DNA of 64,000 bases, taken from positions 124,001 through 188,000 of the forward strand of contig BQMF02000047.1 of NCBI GenBank assembly GCA_027922465.2, read 5' to 3'. This DNA comes from Turritopsis dohrnii (lineage: Eukaryota > Cnidaria > Hydrozoa > Anthoathecata > Oceaniidae). The position numbers were made by a program, and so were the translations under genes. Of this stretch, positions 59,271 through 64,000 are shown one piece after another. The number at the start of each line of letters is the position of its first letter. Position 1 is the stretch's first letter. The notes beneath the pieces were generated by a model that saw only the letters and a program-made list of their open reading frames with translations, did not search any database and was not told where the DNA came from.

Positions 59271-62200
59271 AAATAAATCTTTGCACTTCACTTTAACATC
59301 ACAATTTTTTCCTGTAAAGTTTTCGTGGCAAATACACTTTAGCAAGCCATTTGTTATCGAACACGATCCATGTTTGCAGGGATTTGGTTTGCAGGACGTT
59401 TTGTTCTGCTCACAATGCGACCCGTAAAAATTATTCGGACAACGGCAAATACTCGATTCCATTGTGTCGATGCATATTCCTTCTCCGCAGGGACTTTTTT
59501 CAGCTAATTCTTTAATGGTACATCTTTCAACCACGATGGAATTTCGCATTTGTCCGACGTATGATCTATCGAGTCGTTTAACGGCAGTTTGGTTAGCAAC
59601 TTTTTCAATCCGCACGTGCAATCTATCTTATTATCATACAAGCGGAGATCTTTTAAGACAGGGACGGCTTTGAATGAAATATCTACAACAGTTGAATTCA
59701 CGATTTCCGTTTGTCCAAACAAATATAACGCCTGTAGGTTTGGATATTTAGAATGGAGTTGAATCGATTGGAGATAATTTTCAGCAACGTCAAGCTTTAG
59801 TAACGACGTGCGATTACCTTTCAAGTGGTCGTCGTTGACGTACGTCAGCCTATTTAACCTCAACGTCAGAATTTCCAATTTTTCGCATTGTTCAAATAAA
59901 CCAACAGAAAATCCGACGTCGTTGCATTTGTCGTAGGAATTCAGCAGCCTGTTATTTCCCAAATCCAATTCTTTCAAATTTTTAAGATTGTGAAATATGT
60001 CTTTAGGTAAACTGGTAATGAAGTTGCCACTTAGTATCAATCTTTCGAGATTGTTCATTGTTGTAAATGTCCCTGCCGGCAAAGTTGAAAGTGAGCATTG
60101 CGATAGTGTTAGATGAGTCATAGCCCGATTTGATTCGAAGAAATTGTCAGGAATCTCACGTAAGCGGATTTTTTTCAATATCAACGTTTCCAAATTCTCC
60201 AACTTATTAAAAGTTTTATTTGTTACCACAAAGGATGGATTATGGGTTAAATTCAAGGTCTTAAGATTTCGTAACCCAATGGAATGTAAATTAAATTGTA
60301 TTGAGCAGTCCGACATATCAAGGTATTCCAGCAACGTTAATTTGTCCAATTCATGGCTCGTTAGGTCAGCTAAATGGTTACCATGCAAGTCGAGGTGCTT
60401 TAACTTTGTCATTTTAGAGAAATCAAAATCGGATGCAAATGTCTCCGTTCGCGAGACATCTAAATATTTCAAGCTGTCAGGTAAGCTGTATTTTTTAATT
60501 TCGAACCATTTATTCTGTCCTCCATTAAATCGGACAATATCGACCAAATGCCTCGTGTACACGGTTGGGTCTGAACGTAATTTATTATGACCAAGGTGCA
60601 ACTCTTGAAGATTTCTTGTTGAATTAAATGTATCCTCGTGTATAAATTCTATTTCGTTGTCATCGAGAACCAGGTTTTGAAGGTTATCCAATCCGGAAAA
60701 TGTCAACTCCTCTATTCGAGTCAGGTTATTCGACTGTAGATTCAGCGTCAACAAATTTTGTAAATCCGCGAAAGCAAATGTTTCCACATTTTTTAACTTG
60801 CATGACTGGATATAAAGGTGTTGTAAGTTGTCAAGAGATTCAAACGAAACCTTCGTCACCTCTTCAAGCCTGCAAAACTTAATGCGTAGCTTTCGAAGAG
60901 TCTGGGGAAAACGCAAACCATCCTTGATGGACGAATCAAGTATGAATCCATCCAAATCGAGTTCTTCTAACTTGACGAAATCCTTAAATACATTGTGATC
61001 AATGGGGCTTTTATGAGAAGCTGTATTGTCTATCTTCAATTTTTTCAAGTTTTGTAGGTTGGTGAAACTGTCACCTTCCAATTTGTTGAACTGCGCTTTC
61101 AAACTCAAAGTTGTTAAAAATGGCAGCTTCGTCAGCAGGCTTCCATTAATATCCACATAACGGTTGTACTCGATTTTAAGGCTTGTTGTGTCACGTGGTA
61201 TTTCATCAGGTAACTGGCTTGTAGTATTGCTTTTGCAAGTCACAATTGTTTCTTGGCATTGACAAATTTCTGGGCATAGTTGGACGAACTGAGAATTTGC
61301 AAGTAAGAGTAGAATGAAAAAGATGGTTTGAACCTATAATGTACAAAAATAAAATTTAAAAAATATTTGCAACTGTAAGCATTATAAAGTTTCAATAGTC
61401 ATAAGTTACAACGTGAAAATGACATTTTATAGTTGTTTAATATTATGATATTTTTTTAAAAAAGCATGGCTCCACATTTTGGAATGTGTCAATCATATAT
61501 CATAGCCGATTTAGAATTTTAGGGGACAAAACCAAAGAATTTTCGAGAATGTTAAACGTTGATACGCGTTTGGAAGCTGCTATAGCGCTTTGTACCTTAT
61601 GGTGGTTCTTGATTTTAAATCCTACATTTTTATTATCTTTTTCCCATTTTCCGATTTTGTCATTTTTAATCAAGAAATAAGATCATGGAGGTATAAAACA
61701 GAAGGAGAACGAACTCTTATTTTTCTATTATTCAGATAATGACTATTCTATTCATTGCGGTATCACTTTGATGTCATCCGTGATGCGCTTTCGGCTGGTT
61801 GTCGGTGAAACGAATACTTTTTTAAAAATTAACGACAATTTAAAAACCAAATATCATCCATTATAACAACGGATCAACTTGCTGCATAGTGACAAGCAGA
61901 TTATTAAACCTAAAGCTTCCTTGAGAAACAAATGAAAATCTATGTTTTTATACAGAGTTGAAGATATCGCGCAATTCATGTATAAGTTCCAATCTACATA
62001 TCTTCTGGCTTAAATGCGCCTCGATAGTGCCGCGGTACGTGCAAAAACTTAGGATTATTCTCTCTTCAAAAACTGAAGCTCGGCAAAACTGCTTGAGGGG
62101 ATCACGAGATATATAGACCTAAAGTTGCAATGTTTTCGTTGCATATTTGTGACGTTTTTGCATAATTCTCCCAATTCCTACAGATTATGCATGCTAAGAA

Positions 62201-62606
62201 CTTTACCCTAACGATCTTTAATCACATTGGAGAATTGATATGAACGAAATTTTCACGCAAGAACGCCAAAATTATAAAAATTATGCAAGATGATAGCAAT
62301 TATATGTTATTACACACTGAGGACTTAAACAATGCAGCGCATCACGGATAGTACAATAGCAGATTTTGAGTTCGTTCTCCTTCTGTTTTATACCTCCATG
62401 ATAAGATGAAAGAAAAGTAGAAGCCTACATAACACAATCCGTGGTTGTCTCGAATATTCAGAAACAAGAAGTTGGGAACAAGAAGGATTTCTTAAAGAGC
62501 TAACCATGGTCATCATTATATATATGGCGACCAGACAAGAGGATCCAATAAGTCTAAAAACACGTAATAATATTACCTGTCGTACTTTGTAGTCTTTATC
62601 CGCCAT
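59184..62606 (-). pseudogene. LRR-EGF surface protein, copy B, frameshifted before the EGF modules
   Basis: Paralogue of 32621-35281. Exon 1 is 62606-62577 (MADKDYKVRQ) and exon 2 starts at 61333. The signal-like stretch, LRRNT (CPEICQCQ), repeats and LRRCT are intact. Near 59505-59515 a 1-nt deletion relative to copy A shifts the frame, giving a stop at 59504 right after the LRRCT (about 619 residues). The two EGF modules and the hydrophobic GPI-like tail remain intact in another frame down to 59184. As read, copy B would make a secreted LRR-only protein; it may equally be a recent pseudogene, or a sequencing error may account for the shift. An extra GPI-tail-coding segment is repeated just downstream (about 59060-59120). 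Confidence 0.8.
61684..62400. mobile_element. 717-bp TIR element in intron 1 of LRR copy B
   Basis: The ends CATGGAGGTATAAAACAG and its complement form about 33-bp TIRs. A 7-bp direct repeat ATAAGAT flanks it (61677-61683 and 62401-62407). Subterminal ATCCGTGATGCGC and its inverse also pair. Copy A of the duplication lacks it, so it inserted after the duplication. It has no coding capacity. The superfamily is not clear from the ends alone. Confidence 0.88.
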
Positions 62607-63426
62607 TGCAACACTTATATATACTGTTGTGCGGTAAAAGAATGCTTCATTAGCTTGAAACGCTTATATTGGGAAAAACTCTGCTTATATATCTTAATTA
62701 TAGTAATTAAAATGATACTTAAATATTGTTATTTAAATTTGTACAATTACAATGCTTAATAAATTACGTAAAATATAAAATTCATGGAAAATTTGTTTTT
62801 TATGTTTTTTTTTGTTTTTTTTCGTTGTTTCTGAAATTCGTACTTCTTAAAAATTTACGAAAATGCAATCAGATGCAATCAGATGGAAATGATTTTTTTG
62901 TGGGAAGTTGAAACATTTTGCCAAAAACATTATTCATGTACAACATCACGACTCTTTAGTGAATGAAATACGTCATATGCGATTGATGCCAGAGCTTTTG
63001 GCAATAGTTCACCCACATGGTCGTAATTGTATGCGGAAAATATTCTTTGCTTGTTATATTTGATAAATTGACATAATTTGAAGTTTTAACATGCTGTCAT
63101 CATAGAAAGCGGTGGAGAGTGACGGTGGAAAGAGACGATCAAGGCATTCGTTCGGCTCGACTGTGTAAATCATGTAAAAAATGTTCCGTTCTCATTTTAG
63201 TGTTATGTTATCGTTTTACAAATGAAAATGTTGGAATGAATTGATGAATTGTCATTTCTAACTTCTCATCTTAAGGTGATATTTTAAGTTGTGTTGCAAA
63301 CACTGAAAAATGAAATACACTCAATTTATGTGAAAGATTATAACCGATACATTTCAAATTTAAATCTTTTAGGAATATTAATGACGGTCTTTCAGATGAA
63401 AAACACTAACCGTCCATAGCTTTATA

Positions 63427-63636
63427 CAGTGTTATCAAAATTTCTTATCCACCAACTTTTCAAGGCGTATTTTTCATTACATGTCTGATATAATATTGTG
63501 AATTTTATATCACAAGGAAAAAGTTTTCGCGCCCTATCCATTAATATAAAATGTTTGCCAAAACATTTGTTCTTCGAAAAAGTACTGAAGAAAAACTCAA
63601 CGATCTGGTTCATTAAATTCTTAAAAGTCAATTAAC
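63427..63636. mobile_element. Solo arm of the 41403-42017 foldback family
   Basis: About 210 bp starting CAGTGTTATCAAAATTTC match the left arm of the mariner-type element. The second arm is absent, and the next element begins 20 bp later. Confidence 0.8.
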
Positions 63637-63656
63637 TCAATTTACAATGCCATTTA

Positions 63657-64000
63657 AGCTTGGTTTCCAATAACAAAAAATTATCGTGCGATCGTCGTGC
63701 AACAAATGTTGTGCGACTTGTCGCACGACTTTTTGTTGCACGACAGTCTTGTTTCCATTACACGATTTTGCATGGTTTGTTTACAAATTTTTGGCGAGAA
63801 ATTCAAAATATTATTTCAAATTGGACAAGCGTTTGTTGTTAACTTATCAGCTTTCTCTTTGTGCAACGTTATTGAGCTTCTTAAAACGTTGAAGAAATAT
63901 GCAGAGAAAGAGAAAGTACTCTTCCTGGGTTTGCAGGCTGTTTAAAAGTCGTTCAGTAACAGAAGCATACCACCTTTTTTAGTAGCCGAACTCAGTTTCA
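63657..64000. mobile_element. Left part of an AGCTTGGTTTCC-ended TIR element
   Basis: Begins after TA (63655-63656) with AGCTTGGTTTCCAATAAC and carries CGTGCGATCG, TTGTGCGACTT and GTCGCACGAC palindromic motifs. The opposite end lies beyond the window. The terminus resembles the nested element at 54665. Confidence 0.6.

Larger units (their letters stand above)
57031..63274. repeat. Segmental duplication, copy B (LRR-EGF gene)
   Basis: Matches 31275-35987 in the same orientation, starting at GAATCGTTTC and ending at TTCTCATCTTAA. It differs by an unrelated segment at about 57560-58680 containing a Harbinger-like fragment, and by a 717-bp TIR element in intron 1 of the gene. Confidence 0.85.

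Noticed and set aside
63660..63945. Overlapping Cys-rich plus-strand frames at the window end
   Set aside because: They are translations of the palindromic GTCGCACGAC motif region of a TIR element.

Overview
The window is AT-rich nuclear DNA of an invertebrate animal. The host genes have introns and simple-repeat-rich flanks. The transposon set (two Penelope-like elements, RTE-like and other non-LTR elements, Helitron-like units, and many TA-flanked terminal-inverted-repeat elements) is what I would expect in a cnidarian or another marine invertebrate. I cannot fix the species from the sequence, and 'cnidarian-like' is an inference.

Host genes are few. (1) 24658-26784 (+) is a three-exon gene for a metal-responsive transcription factor of the MTF-1 family, with seven C2H2 fingers and a C-terminal cysteine cluster; the splice phases close exactly. 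(2) 27422-30417 (+) is a twelve-exon gene for a 429-residue coiled-coil protein that resembles proteins with a TSNAXIP1-type N-terminal domain; one intron appears to be GC-AG. (3) 32621-35281 (-) is a two-exon gene for a secreted or surface protein with LRRNT, many leucine-rich repeats, LRRCT, two EGF modules and a short hydrophobic C-terminus that looks like a GPI-anchor signal. (4) 37689-38909 (-) is an unrecognised 406-residue serine-rich, low-complexity ORF. (5) 59184-62606 (-) is a second copy of the LRR-EGF gene. It sits in a same-orientation segmental duplication (31275-35987 and 57031-63274). A 1-nt deletion removes its EGF modules and anchor from the reading frame.

The rest is mostly layered mobile DNA. 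From 1 to 24 kb there are: a degraded Ty3/Gypsy pol (-); an RTE-like LINE split by a 3.57-kb insertion that itself holds a 612-bp TA-flanked element; a separate non-LTR element (12335-15768) flanked by a 15-bp direct repeat; and several TIR elements. From 39 to 48 kb there are two Penelope-like elements. The first is interrupted by a 615-bp TA-flanked foldback element. They are followed by a pogo-like DNA transposon that also carries a HIRAN-like ORF on the opposite strand. From 48.7 to 53.4 kb there are hairpin-forming 25-bp repeats and three long tandem units. From 54.0 to 57.0 kb there are three head-to-tail Helitron-like units, the first holding a nested 703-bp TIR element.

A recurring theme is a class of TA-flanked elements whose two ends carry clusters of one short, often palindromic motif: GGGCGCTTA, TCGGGGAAAAGTGACTA, TTCCGCAAA, GCGGCCGC, or AAGCCCATGGGCTT. 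Two of these elements keep pogo-like transposase fragments, one with the DNA-binding part and one with the catalytic part. This suggests that the motif arrays are transposase-binding sites that have diversified family by family.
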